Assembly: GCA_964638515.1 (NCBI GenBank)
Contig: CAZWZL010000021.1
Location: 1-52,320, forward strand
Direction of reading: 5' to 3'
From: CAYPGJ01 sp964638515
GTDB taxonomy: Bacteria; Planctomycetota; Phycisphaerae; Phycisphaerales; UBA1924
Length of the DNA stretch: 52,320 nt
The position numbers and the translations under genes were made by a program. The notes beneath the pieces were generated by a model. The model searched no databases. It saw only the letters and a program-made list of their open reading frames with translations, and was not told the DNA's origin. Numbering within the stretch: position 1 is the first letter of the stretch; each line of letters starts with the position of its first letter. Shown piece by piece: positions 8,360 to 17,109 of the stretch.

Positions 8360-9310
8360 ATGCCCGAACCGCGCGCCGACAATCCGCCTCCCGCCGAGAT
8401 GGATCGTTCCATTGACGATCTGCTCGCGGACGCCGCAGCCGACATCGACGGCGACTTCGAGACCGTCGACGGCGTGGTGGATGCGCCCGCGCCCACACCC
8501 GAACTTGAGTCGGCGGAGCCGAGCGAGCCCGCCGAGCCGAGCGATCCGGTGGACGTCGAAGCGGCCCTCGAGGACGTGGCTGCGGATCTGGAATCGCTGG
8601 CTTCAGAAGCCGAGGCCATCGATGCGCCGGCGCCGATCGAACCGGAGCAGGCCGTCGAGCCTCCGGTTGGGTCGACCACTCCGGACGTCCGCAGCACGGA
8701 TGAGATCGCCGTTGAAGCAGTTGCGCAGGCCAGCACGCCGCCGAGCGATGGAGTTCCCGATCTTGACGCCGCGCTCGAGCAAGCCGCGGCCGACTTGGAC
8801 TTTCCGGAAGGTCTGCTCGATGCGCCGGTGGATGGTCACTTCGAATCCGTTCCGGTCGGCGACGCCTCGGCCCACGCGCTGCTCGACGCCGATTTGCAGG
8901 AGGCCGAGGTCGCACATGCCTCGAACATGTCGCCCGACGATCTGCCGGCGGGTGATTTCTCCGATGCCGCCGATGTGCCCGCGCCCAAGCCAGCGCCGCC
9001 ACCGCCACCGGCTCCCGCTGCCAAGCCGGCCCCCACGCTGCCGGCCGTCGTCGTCGCCACGGAGCCCAAGAAGCCCAAGAAACCCAAGAAGTCCAAGGCG
9101 CCGGCCACGACCACCGACGTAAGCGTGGCGGCGCGCCGCTCGCCCGTGACGCTGGTGACTTCCTTTGTGTTCGGCGCCCTCGTTGAAATCAACGCGCCCG
9201 TTCGCCAGCTCTCGACCGCGACGCGCGATTTTGTGGGAATCATCGCGCTCCTGACCGCGTTCAACGCGGCGGCCGCGTGGCTCGTCTGGCTTCTGCTCGC
9301 CGGACGCTGA
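8360..9310 (+). CDS. Acidic, Pro-rich tail-anchored membrane protein, unknown function
   Basis: 316 aa. ATG 8360 is preferred because GGGGA lies 5-6 nt upstream; an in-frame ATG at 8312 gives an Arg-rich extension overlapping the rsmE leader. Residues 1-~210 are strongly acidic and disordered, with repeated helices of the type DVEAALEDVAADLESLA, DLDAALEQAAADLDFP and HALLDADLQEAEVAH. Then come a Pro-rich stretch (PKPAPPPPPAPAAKP), a basic stretch (EPKKPKKPKKSKAP) and a single C-terminal membrane segment (DFVGIIALLTAFNAAAAWLVWLLLAG). The expected topology is a long acidic cytoplasmic region anchored by a C-terminal helix. The repeated D(L/V)xxALxxxAADL segments could be docking motifs. It is followed by comEC 29 nt downstream. 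Confidence 0.75.
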   Translation: MPEPRADNPPPAEMDRSIDDLLADAAADIDGDFETVDGVVDAPAPTPELESAEPSEPAEPSDPVDVEAALEDVAADLESLASEAEAIDAPAPIEPEQAVEPPVGSTTPDVRSTDEIAVEAVAQASTPPSDGVPDLDAALEQAAADLDFPEGLLDAPVDGHFESVPVGDASAHALLDADLQEAEVAHASNMSPDDLPAGDFSDAADVPAPKPAPPPPPAPAAKPAPTLPAVVVATEPKKPKKPKKSKAPATTTDVSVAARRSPVTLVTSFVFGALVEINAPVRQLSTATRDFVGIIALLTAFNAAAAWLVWLLLAGR

Positions 9311-9325
9311 CCCTCCCCCGCGTGC

Positions 9326-9331
9326 TACGCT
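9326..9331 (+). promoter_or_regulatory. -10-like TACGCT box of comEC
   Basis: TACGCT ends 8 nt before GTG 9340 and is the reason that start was chosen over in-frame GTG 9322. Confidence 0.4.
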
Positions 9332-9339
9332 CCGCGGCC

Positions 9340-12132
9340 GTGCCGCGGGACTCCTCGCACACACTGCGCGAACACATCAGTCGCCGTCCGGGTCTGTTCG
9401 GCGCGGCGGTCGTCATCCTCGGTGTTCTCGCGGCCAACGCGCTACGCGGCACGTCGGCGCTCGATCGACCCTCGATCTGGCTCTTCGCAGGCGGCGCCGT
9501 CGCGGGCCTGTCGATTCTCATGCGTCGAGCACGTTGGAGCGCGACCGCGTTGCTCGCAGCATGTCTCGTCGCCATGGTCGGATGGGCTGCCGCACGATCG
9601 CACATGCCCGCGCACGATCATCTCTCCCGACTGCTGGCCGATGGGGATCGCGTGGTGGTCCTGGAGGGAATCGCGCGAACACCGGCGCGCATCCCGGCGC
9701 CTTTCGGGCGGGGCCTTCTGGCCCGTTTTGAACATCGGCGTCCGTCTCCCATGTTCGTGCTCGAGGCTCGCAGGCTCTTGGTCAGCGATGACGGCATGCT
9801 GCCCTCTCGCGAGCCCGAACGACTCATTCCGGTGCGAGGGCGATTCTGGGTTCACCTGACTGACTCGCCGACCTTGCAAATCACGCCCGGCGCGGCACTG
9901 CGCGTCGCCGGCGTGGCCGGCAGCGTCCGAGCGCCGACCAACCCCGGCGAGCGGGACTTCCGCCCCATCGCGCTCGAGGAGGGCTTGGCCGGCCATCTCG
10001 AGGTTCCATCCGGCGGCCTGGTCACGCCCATCCAGCATCCGACGGCGCGGGAGCGCATTCGGGGTCGATGGATGGCGTGGCGCGAAGCGTCTCGATCGCA
10101 GGCCTCCGCCACGCTTTTTCCGGAGCGATCCGGCTCACCGGGACGGGCGCTGCTGGCCGCGCTGCTCCTGGGCGAGCGGGACGCGGCCATCCGGACCGTT
10201 CGCAACTCATTCACGCGCCTTGGGCTCTCCCACCTGCTCGCCATCTCCGGGCTGAACATCGTGGTGCTTGCCGCTGCGCTGACGTTGCTGGTGCGCGCGG
10301 CGCTCGTGCTCTTACCGATTCCGCTCGCCATCTCCTGGAGGCTCGAGCCCGCGCTCGTTTCGCTCGCCGTGATCGTCTACCTGATCATCCTTCCCGTGCA
10401 GCCGACAATTCTCCGTGCAGGCATCATGACGCTCGCGCTGCTGATCCCCCCCGCCCTCGGACGCCGGCACGATCGCGTGAACACGCTCGGGTGGACGCTC
10501 GTGATGATCCTGCTCGCCTGGCCGCACGAGCTCTTCTCGCTGGGACTTCAGCTTTCATTCGGAATCGTGCTCGCGCTGCTCACACTCACGACGCCCCTGC
10601 GTGATCGCGTCTTCGGCGCCATCGTCGACCCGGACGTGCTCTCCCCCCCTCGTCGAGCCCTCCGCTCCATGCAAACGGCGTTTGTCGCCGCCACCGTCGC
10701 GTGGGTCGTTTCCATTCCCTGCATCGCGCATCACACGGGGATCATGACGCCACTCGCTGTGCCCGCCACGATGCTCGCGGCTCCTCCCGTTTCGCTGCTC
10801 TCGGCGTGGGGGTACGTATCGATACTGATCAGCGTCGCGGCGCCGGGCGCGGCTGAGCATCTGGCTCCGCCAATGATCGCCGTTGCCGATCGCATCGCGA
10901 TGCTGGCGGCGCAGGCGGACGACATCCCCTTCGCCGTGATCCGCGTTCCGCGAGTCTCGGTCTGGCTCGCGCTCGGCGCGCCGCTGGTGGCCGTGTCGTG
11001 GCTGCTCGTGCCGCGCGATGCGCTCGCTCGCCCACCGCGCCGGTGGCGGATCGCCCGCGCGCTCGCCTCGACGACCATCGTGGCCTGGGGCGTGGGCGAG
11101 CTGCGGCGCCCCCCATTGCGATCCGACGTCGCGCTGCGGGTCGATGCGCTGGATGTCGGAGACGGCTCCTGCCTGCTCCTGCGAGCCGGGCGCGCGGCCG
11201 CCCTGTGGGACGCCGGCGGCGGCTCATTCGATCTCGGGGTCCGAGAGATTCCCGACGCCCTGCGCGCGCTGAATGCCCGGAACATCCACGACGTGTTCAT
11301 CACGCATGCCAACCTCGATCACTTCAACGCGCTCCCGGACCTGCTCGCCTCGAGTCCCATCCAACGCATTCACACGACGCGACATTTCCTGCACGCGGCG
11401 CAGAGCCGCCCGGATGGGCCCGAATCGGAGACGCTGCGCCACGCGGCGCTCGCGCACGTCGAAGTCATCGCGCACGTCGCGGGCGATGTGATCTCCATCG
11501 GGCCCGCTCGCGTCCGAGTGCTCTGGCCTCCCGCGGACCTCCCGCTCGACACCCCCGACAATGACGCCTCGCTCGTCGCACGCCTGGAGCACGCCGATCT
11601 CCCGCCCAGCGCGGGCGCACTGCTCACCGGCGACATCCAGGCCGGCACGCTGCGCGCGCTGCTCACGGACGCACTGAGCCTGCGCGCGCACGTGCTCGAG
11701 CTGCCCCACCACGGCAGCGCGGGGTCCATGCCGGCATCCCTCGACTTCGTGCGCGCGGTTCAGCCCGCGCTCGTGCTGCAATCCACGGGGCCTTCAAGGC
11801 TCGACGATGATCGCTGGGACCCCGTGCACAGTCCGAGGACTCGCTGGCTCCTCACCGCCCGGTCCGGCGCGCTCTGGGGCGAGATCCTCCGTGATGGCTC
11901 GCTCCGCTCCGGCTCGATTCACCCGCCCCGATCGGCGCGCCCGTCGAGCGGCGTCTCGCCCTCTCCACGCACCACCGCGGTTGGATTCGGGAATCCGATG
12001 TCCAAAAGGGTCTCCGCGATCTGCTCCGGCGCCACGTACCCCACCGAACCGCGCAACGCCCATCGGACCGTCGGGCCGACCACCACCCCGGCAGGCAAGG
12101 CCGCGGGCAGCACGAAGCGCTGCGCGCCCTGA
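9340..12132 (+). CDS. comEC: ComEC/Rec2-type DNA internalization channel protein
   Basis: 930 aa, near the upper end for the family. Polytopic inner-membrane channel for uptake of single-stranded DNA during natural transformation. Order: two or three N-terminal membrane helices, an OB-fold/DUF4131-type region (to about residue 260), the ComEC competence domain with the signature LSHLLAISGLNIVVLA and about ten membrane helices, then a metallo-beta-lactamase-like domain with THANLDHFNALPDLL (the HxxxDH core) and ELPHHGSAGSMP. The DNA-facing lactamase-like domain is thought to degrade the non-transported strand. The last ~65 residues (after GALWGEILRDGSL) are Ser/Pro/Arg-rich, resemble no family and run 214 nt over the convergent lipoprotein gene. 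No comEA or pilus operon is visible nearby. Confidence 0.9.
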   Translation: MPRDSSHTLREHISRRPGLFGAAVVILGVLAANALRGTSALDRPSIWLFAGGAVAGLSILMRRARWSATALLAACLVAMVGWAAARSHMPAHDHLSRLLADGDRVVVLEGIARTPARIPAPFGRGLLARFEHRRPSPMFVLEARRLLVSDDGMLPSREPERLIPVRGRFWVHLTDSPTLQITPGAALRVAGVAGSVRAPTNPGERDFRPIALEEGLAGHLEVPSGGLVTPIQHPTARERIRGRWMAWREASRSQASATLFPERSGSPGRALLAALLLGERDAAIRTVRNSFTRLGLSHLLAISGLNIVVLAAALTLLVRAALVLLPIPLAISWRLEPALVSLAVIVYLIILPVQPTILRAGIMTLALLIPPALGRRHDRVNTLGWTLVMILLAWPHELFSLGLQLSFGIVLALLTLTTPLRDRVFGAIVDPDVLSPPRRALRSMQTAFVAATVAWVVSIPCIAHHTGIMTPLAVPATMLAAPPVSLLSAWGYVSILISVAAPGAAEHLAPPMIAVADRIAMLAAQADDIPFAVIRVPRVSVWLALGAPLVAVSWLLVPRDALARPPRRWRIARALASTTIVAWGVGELRRPPLRSDVALRVDALDVGDGSCLLLRAGRAAALWDAGGGSFDLGVREIPDALRALNARNIHDVFITHANLDHFNALPDLLASSPIQRIHTTRHFLHAAQSRPDGPESETLRHAALAHVEVIAHVAGDVISIGPARVRVLWPPADLPLDTPDNDASLVARLEHADLPPSAGALLTGDIQAGTLRALLTDALSLRAHVLELPHHGSAGSMPASLDFVRAVQPALVLQSTGPSRLDDDRWDPVHSPRTRWLLTARSGALWGEILRDGSLRSGSIHPPRSARPSSGVSPSPRTTAVGFGNPMSKRVSAICSGATYPTEPRNAHRTVGPTTTPAGKAAGSTKRCAP

Positions 12133-12392
12133 CGGCGCAGCGTGGCCTGGGGCGAACGCCTTGCACGGAACACCTCGCGACCGTCGATCGACACCGCATA
12201 CTCGGCGTCCAGCAGCGGGATCTCCTCAGGGTTCTTGTTCTCCCCCTCCACGACGAAGTGCATCACCACGGCCTCGTCCGTTCGCTCGACCACGCGAGCC
12301 TCCACGACCCGCAGTGACGGATCCGTGATCCCGCTGCACCCAACCCCACACACGCTCGCCGCAGCCAGCGCCCAGTATCCCGCTCGCTTCAT
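11919..12392 (-). CDS. Predicted lipoprotein, LEA14/WHy-like beta-sandwich
   Basis: 157 aa. ATG 12392 opens MKRAGYWALAAASVCGVGC, a lipoprotein signal with Cys19. The mature part (RVVEARVVERTDEAVVMHFVVEGEN, then IPLLDAEYAVSIDGREVF and VGPTVRWALRGSVGY) has the alternating strand pattern of water-stress/LEA14-like domains, a resemblance I hold at moderate confidence. TATCCT lies 6 nt upstream of the ATG and there is no Shine-Dalgarno, so a leaderless mRNA is likely. Its last 71 codons overlap the end of comEC on the opposite strand. The 12411-13616 gene lies immediately upstream on the same strand (18 nt). Confidence 0.72.
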   Translation of the reverse strand: MKRAGYWALAAASVCGVGCSGITDPSLRVVEARVVERTDEAVVMHFVVEGENKNPEEIPLLDAEYAVSIDGREVFRARRSPQATLRRQGAQRFVLPAALPAGVVVGPTVRWALRGSVGYVAPEQIAETLLDIGFPNPTAVVRGEGETPLDGRADRGG

Positions 12393-12398
12393 CCCGGC

Positions 12399-12404
12399 AG
12401 GATA
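12399..12404 (-). promoter_or_regulatory. -10-like TATCCT box of the 11919-12392 lipoprotein gene
   Basis: TATCCT (minus strand) ends 6 nt before the ATG at 12392, within the 18-nt gap after the upstream gene. Confidence 0.45.
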
Positions 12405-12410
12405 CCTCCG

Positions 12411-13616
12411 TCACCGACCGCCGCGCGTGAGCGCCGGGTCGGCCACGACGCGGATCGGAATGATGGCCTCGGACACAGCCCCGGCCTCGCGATCGCGCAT
12501 GGTGATCTTGAGGTTGTACGCCCCGATCGAGAGGGTCGAGGGCAGCTCGATCATCTGCACGACAAAGAAATCACGGCGCTTGTTGCGAGAGAAATCGGAG
12601 ATCGTCTGCTCCGGCCGACGCCAGGCCAGCACCTGATCCGCGTCGTGGTAGAGCGACAACTCCTGCGTCAACTCCACGCGCCAGCCCGCCGTCCCCACGT
12701 CGTTCGTCACGGCGCGATGCGCGAAATCCGACAACTCGGCGTACACGATCGCCCGCTGCGACCGGCCCGCCAGCAGCGCGCTCGAGTTCAGCGTCTCGTA
12801 CCGCCCAAACCCCTCAACCTTCGAGCACAGAAGCGCCGTCTCCACCCGGAAACCCCCGGCGGACGCCCCCCAGCCTGAGCCGCGAGCCGCGGCCAGCCCG
12901 GCGTCGGTCTCGCCCGTGGCCGCTCGACGCGCGGCCTCTCGATGCATCTCCGCCCACGCGCGCAGCGCCTCCGCTTCCTCTTCGCCGACGTTTTCGAGCG
13001 CCTCCTCCCGGAGCGAGCCCTCGCGCATCGTCTCCAACGCGCCCAACGCGAGCAACGCCCCGGCCCTGCCCTCCCCCGAACGCGCCGATTCCTCGAGGCT
13101 CGCCGCGAGCTCAGCGCGAAGTGTTTCTATCCGCTCGTTCAATGACGCTTCCACCGCGCCGCTCGACGGCGCGGGCGCAAGCGTGGCGCTCGCCGACTCG
13201 CCCGTCTCGATCGACTCTTCCATGTTGGCGCTCGCCGGCCCGCCTTCGCCGTCGATCACAGCCGCGCCACCGGCCGGGTCAGCGGTGCTCTCACGGTTCG
13301 TGCGCGCCTCACCCGGCTCGGACCGCTCGCTCCGCGCCCGGGCAGACTGCGCCGTCACCGCGGCGGCACGCTCGGCCTCGCGCGCTTCGAGCGCCACCTG
13401 CAAATCCGCCATGTCCTGCTCAACCTGCGAAACGATGGCGTCGCGTTCCGACGCTCCCTCGGGCGTCACGCCCGCGCCGCCGTTCGTCTTCCCGCCCGCG
13501 CCGGATGCCGGCTGCGCGCCTGTCGCGCCCCGTTTCGGCGGATCGGTCCACTGCCCCGCGTCCGATGCCCGTTCCCCCACGCACCCCCCCGCCAACGCCG
13601 CCACACACACCACCAC
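12411..13616 (-). CDS. Predicted lipoprotein with coiled-coil region, unknown function
   Basis: 401 aa from GTG 13616. The N terminus (MVVCVAALAGGCVGE) is a very short signal with lipobox AGGC at Cys12 and no basic n-region; an in-frame TAG lies just upstream, so no longer start exists unless a non-canonical codon or a sequence error is involved. Residues ~55-215 are Ala/Glu/Arg-rich and likely coiled coil (IVSQVEQDMADLQVALEAREAE; LNERIETLRAELAASLEES). The C-terminal ~150 residues form a beta-rich domain (ETALLCSKVEGFGRYE, AIVYAELSDFAHRAV, WRVELTQELSLYHDADQVLAWR) that also occurs, as far as I recall, in uncharacterised planctomycete lipoproteins. Function unknown. Confidence 0.7.
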   Translation of the reverse strand: MVVCVAALAGGCVGERASDAGQWTDPPKRGATGAQPASGAGGKTNGGAGVTPEGASERDAIVSQVEQDMADLQVALEAREAERAAAVTAQSARARSERSEPGEARTNRESTADPAGGAAVIDGEGGPASANMEESIETGESASATLAPAPSSGAVEASLNERIETLRAELAASLEESARSGEGRAGALLALGALETMREGSLREEALENVGEEEAEALRAWAEMHREAARRAATGETDAGLAAARGSGWGASAGGFRVETALLCSKVEGFGRYETLNSSALLAGRSQRAIVYAELSDFAHRAVTNDVGTAGWRVELTQELSLYHDADQVLAWRRPEQTISDFSRNKRRDFFVVQMIELPSTLSIGAYNLKITMRDREAGAVSEAIIPIRVVADPALTRGGR

Positions 13617-13721
13617 GCCGCCGATCGTCCGCTGCTAAACCCGCGCCTCCTGCGATCATTGTGTTACCGTCCCTCGCTCGCGCTCCGCGCGAGCCGGCCC
13701 CAGAAGCACTTCATCGTCCCC

Positions 13722-14756
13722 TTACCCCGCGACGCTTGCAAACCGCGCCGCAAGCACTTCGGCCGCGCGATCCCCCTCGGCCCGTCCGGACTTGCTCTTG
13801 GCGTCCCATTCGAGCGCCTCCCCCAGCAACTCCCCCAGACGCAGAGCCCCTCCCCGACGAGCGGCGTCCACCACGCTCGACACGTCTCCCCAGACCCGCA
13901 CCCGCTTGGCCGCCGAGAAGCCGTTCTCGCCCTGCTCCATCAGCCGAGCGACCGCCGCAGCCTTACGAATCCCGTCCACCTCAGCCCACATCACCCCAAC
14001 CGCTGATTGCCGCCAAATCCCAATCGCTTCGCGCACCGCCCCGATCGCCGCCTCCGCACGCCCGCTGAGCATCGGCCCCTGCACGGCCCACGGCTCGCCC
14101 TCCCCGCTCCGCCCCACCATGGCCTCGACCGTCTCCGCCGACACCGGCTCGCCTTCAGCCCCCGCAACCGCCAGCTTGCCCAACTCCGCGTCGATCCGCC
14201 CGAGATCCGGCCCTACGCGCGCCACCAGCGCCTCGGCCGCCGCCCGCGAGAGCGTGGTCCCGTGCCGCTTGGCCATGCGGGCGATCGCCCACGCACTCGC
14301 CTGCGCCGGCTTGGGCGGCTCGCACCGTTGAATCTCACCGACCGCCTCAATGAGCCCGTCCAGCTTGCCCTTGTGCCACCGACCCGATCGCAGCACCAGC
14401 GTCGCGTGGCTCGAGGGAGACTGGGCATACCGCTCCATCACAGCCCGCATCTCACCCGAAACGGCCTTGTCCGCCTCGTCCAGCACCACCACCTTGTGCC
14501 GCATCAGCAGGTCGTAGCTGCGGCACTCGTCCAGCACGTCCGCCAGCTCCGCCTGCTCCCCCGAAAACCGCACGACTTCGATCTCGCCCGCCGCCGCGCG
14601 CAGCCCCTCGACAATCTCTCTCGTCCACTCCCCGCGCAAAAACTCGTCCGGGCCCTGGAGCAGCACGATCCGCGCCCCGGGTCCGCTCCCCAGAGCCTCC
14701 CCGCCGGCGCCCTTGCTCTTCGACCCGCTCGCGCGTTTCGCCATGCCGCCGAGCAT
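13722..14756 (-). CDS. holA: DNA polymerase III subunit delta
   Basis: 344 aa. Opens the beta sliding clamp as part of the clamp-loader complex. ATG 14756 is chosen over 14744 because GGAGG lies 8 nt upstream of it. After a Ser/Gly/Lys-rich leader, the protein shows the delta signatures: RIVLLQGPDEFLRGEWTREI (AAA+-like start without a working Walker A), VVRFSGEQAELADVLDECRSYDLLMRHKVVVLDEADK, then ATLVLRSGRWHKGKLDGLI, HGTTLSRAAAEALVARVGPDLGRIDAELGKLA and the helical C-terminal collar domain. It is the first gene after the histone-like gene on this strand, separated by a hairpin. Confidence 0.88.
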   Translation of the reverse strand: MLGGMAKRASGSKSKGAGGEALGSGPGARIVLLQGPDEFLRGEWTREIVEGLRAAAGEIEVVRFSGEQAELADVLDECRSYDLLMRHKVVVLDEADKAVSGEMRAVMERYAQSPSSHATLVLRSGRWHKGKLDGLIEAVGEIQRCEPPKPAQASAWAIARMAKRHGTTLSRAAAEALVARVGPDLGRIDAELGKLAVAGAEGEPVSAETVEAMVGRSGEGEPWAVQGPMLSGRAEAAIGAVREAIGIWRQSAVGVMWAEVDGIRKAAAVARLMEQGENGFSAAKRVRVWGDVSSVVDAARRGGALRLGELLGEALEWDAKSKSGRAEGDRAAEVLAARFASVAG

Positions 14757-14770
14757 ACCGGCGACCTCCA

Positions 14771-14805
14771 AAAACCACAGGGCCCCGGCGTGAACCGAGG
14801 CCCTG
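14771..14805 (-). terminator. Terminator of the histone-like gene
   Basis: Arms CAGGGCC (14778-14784) and GGCCCTG (14799-14805) pair perfectly around a 14-nt loop. On the minus strand the stem is followed by TGGTTTTTGG. It lies between the stop of the histone-like gene (14837) and the holA start. Confidence 0.55.
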
Positions 14806-14836
14806 TCGTCCCCTTGATGTCGTTCCCCGTGTCCGC

Positions 14837-15380
14837 TTAGGCCGCGCGACGCGCGAACGAGCGGCCGCTGGAGCGCGAGCCGACCAGACGGAGCCCGCTG
14901 GTCGAGGTGCGCTTCGTGCGGCGCGTCGAGCGCTTCGCCGAGGGACGCTTGGCGGAAGTGCGCTTCGCGGAAGCGCGCTTGGCCGTCGACCGCTTGGCCG
15001 AGGGCCGCTTCGTCGAGGCGCGCTTGGTGGACGGGCGCTTCGCCGTCGTGCGCTTGGAGGCGGTCCGCTTGGCGGTCGTGCGCTTCGCGGTCGTGCGGCG
15101 CTTGGCCGTCTTGCGGCGCTTCGGCGTGCTCTTTCGAGCTGTCGTCCCGGCGCGCTTCGCCGTGGAGCGCTTGGCCGTGCGACGCTTCGCCTTCGTTCGC
15201 GTCGTGCCCGTTCGCTTCGTCGTTCGCTTCGTNNNNNNNNNNNNNNNNNNNNNNNNNNNNNNNNNNNNNNNNNNNNNNNNNNNNNNNNNNNNNNNNNNNN
15301 NNNNNNNNNNNNNNNNNNNNNNNNNNNNNNNNCGTTCGCTTCGTCGTTCGCTTCGTACTTCGTCGTTTCGTCGTAGCCAT
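14837..15380 (-). CDS. Histone-H1-like Lys/Arg-rich repeat protein, interrupted by an assembly gap
   Basis: Starts at ATG 15380 (AGGAA 10 nt upstream) with MATTKRRSTKRTTKRT, runs into the N block, and resumes in the proper frame at 15232, ending at TAA 14837-14839. After the gap 131 residues are visible: almost only Lys, Arg, Thr, Ser, Ala and Pro, in repeats AKRxx or TKRxx (e.g. TAKRTASKRTTAKRPSTKR), closing with SGRSFARRAA. This resembles histone H1 C-terminal tails and bacterial HctB/AlgP-type DNA-condensing proteins; binding to chromosomal DNA is inferred from composition. The 12-bp repeat CGTTCGCTTCGT (codes KRTT) flanks the gap on both sides, so the gap is an unresolved tandem repeat and the true length is unknown. 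Because 100 N is not a multiple of three, gene callers will miss or split this gene. Confidence 0.75.
15233..15332. other. Assembly gap of exactly 100 N
   Basis: The 100-N block is a conventional scaffold spacer. The same 12-bp tandem unit (CGTTCGCTTCGT) sits on both edges, so the missing sequence is probably more copies of that unit. Confidence 0.97.
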
Positions 15381-15617
15381 CTCGATCTTCTTCCTGCGCG
15401 GAACTACCCGTTGGAATGCTCCGTTCGCCCGTGTGTGCCGCGGGCGGAGCGGGCGCCCCGTCCCGCGCGGGGGGCCCGAGGCGACCGGGCCACGCGCCCG
15501 TATAACGCCTCTCCGACCCTGCCCATCGGCACAACATCCTCATCACCTAAACTCATCCCCCTCTCTTCCACGCACATTTTTTCTCCGATCCCTCAAGCGC
15601 CGCACCTCGAGCACCCC

Positions 15618-16997
15618 ATGACGACCCCTCCCACGCACGCCTGGACCAACGACTCCTGGACTGCGCGCCCCAACGCGCAGCCCATCCCCTACCCCGATCA
15701 CAACGCCGTGGCGCTCGCCGCGCAAAGTCTCAAAACCCTTCCTCCACTCGTCACCTCGTGGGAGATCGAACGACTCAAATCCCTCATCGCGGACGCGCAG
15801 CAGGGCAGGCGATTCCTGCTTCAGGCCGGCGACTGCGCCGAAACGCTCGCCGACTGCAATCCCCACGCCATCACCTCCCGCCTCAAAATCCTCCTGCAGA
15901 TGTCCCTCGTCATCGTCCACGGCTCGCGCCAACCCGTCATCCGCGTCGGCCGATTCGCGGGCCAGTACGCCAAACCACGCTCCTCCCCCACCGAAACCCG
16001 CGCCGGCGCCACCCTCCCCTCCTACTTCGGAGACCTCATCAACCGCGCCGAATTCACCTCACCTTCTCGTATCCCCGACCCATCGCTCCTCCTCGCCGGC
16101 TACCACCACGCCGCCATGACCCTCAACTTCATCCGCGCGCTCGTGGACGGCGGCTTCGCGGACCTCCATCACCCCGAGTACTGGGACCTCACCTTCCTCC
16201 ACAACGCCGCGATGTCGGCCGACCTGCGCGAGCGATATCAGCAGATGTCACGCGAGTTGGCCCACGCGCTGCGCTTCATGGAGGCCCTCGGCGAAACCTC
16301 CATTCACGAGCTCAACCGCGTCGAGTTCTTCACGTCCCACGAAGGTCTCAACCTCCACTACGAGTCCGCCCTCACCCGCCGAGTCCCCCGGCGCGACACC
16401 CACTACAACCTGTCCGCACACCTGCCCTGGATCGGCGACCGAACGCGCCAGCCCGATCACGCCCACATCGAGTTCTTCCGGGGCGTGGCCAATCCCATCG
16501 CCATCAAGCTCGGGCCCTCCGCGACTCCACAAGAAACCCTCGATCTCCTCGAGACGCTCAACCCCGCGAACGAGCCCGGCAAGATCATTCTCATTTCCAG
16601 GCTCGGCGCGCCCAACGTGGCCCGTGCCCTCCCCCCGTTGCTCAAGGCCGTCCGCGACGCCCGTCGAGCCGTGCTCTGGGCCTGCGATCCCATGCACGGC
16701 AACACCATCACGACGTCCTCCGGCCTGAAGACCCGGTCGTTCGAAGCCATCCTCGCGGAACTCGACGCGACGTTCGAAGCGCACGCGACGGAATCCACGA
16801 TTCTGGGTGGCGCGCACGTCGAACTCACCGCCGAAGACGTCACCGAGTGCCTGGGCGGCGCCTCGGCGATCACGGAAGCCGATCTGCACCGCAATTACGC
16901 CTCACCAACCGACCCCCGTCTCAACTACCAGCAATCGATGGAACTGGCGTTCCGCATCGCCGACCGCATGGGCCGCGCGACCCTCCCAAAGCCCTGA
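15618..16997 (+). CDS. Class II 3-deoxy-7-phosphoheptulonate (DAHP) synthase
   Basis: 459 aa, normal for the plant-like class II enzyme. Condenses phosphoenolpyruvate and erythrose 4-phosphate, the first step of the shikimate pathway. Signatures: LLQAGDCAE (metal-binding Cys), RVGRFAGQYAKPRS (PEP site), LPSYFGDLIN, FFTSHEGLNLHYE, HFPWIGDRTR-like LPWIGDRTRQPD, GVANPIAIKLGPSA, ISRLGAPNV, WACDPMHGNT (metal His) and GGAHVELTAEDVTEC. ATG 15618 is the family-like start; the frame is open further upstream but that part is the antisense of the histone-like gene. There is no Shine-Dalgarno and no close TANNNT box. Class II enzymes are commonly feedback-regulated through an N-terminal extension, which appears short here. 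Confidence 0.93.
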   Translation: MTTPPTHAWTNDSWTARPNAQPIPYPDHNAVALAAQSLKTLPPLVTSWEIERLKSLIADAQQGRRFLLQAGDCAETLADCNPHAITSRLKILLQMSLVIVHGSRQPVIRVGRFAGQYAKPRSSPTETRAGATLPSYFGDLINRAEFTSPSRIPDPSLLLAGYHHAAMTLNFIRALVDGGFADLHHPEYWDLTFLHNAAMSADLRERYQQMSRELAHALRFMEALGETSIHELNRVEFFTSHEGLNLHYESALTRRVPRRDTHYNLSAHLPWIGDRTRQPDHAHIEFFRGVANPIAIKLGPSATPQETLDLLETLNPANEPGKIILISRLGAPNVARALPPLLKAVRDARRAVLWACDPMHGNTITTSSGLKTRSFEAILAELDATFEAHATESTILGGAHVELTAEDVTECLGGASAITEADLHRNYASPTDPRLNYQQSMELAFRIADRMGRATLPKP

Positions 16998-17109
16998 CAA
17001 TCAACTCCGCACTGAAGTCGCCCTGCGTCAGGGCCGATACCGCAGATGACCCGAGCCAATGCGGACGCACGGAAGCGTCTGGCTCGGTGATCCTTGCGGA
17101 GACCTGCCC

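Noticed and set aside
14907..15617. Upstream extension of DAHP synthase through the N gap
   Set aside because: Reads the antisense of the histone-like repeats; enzyme homology begins after 15618.
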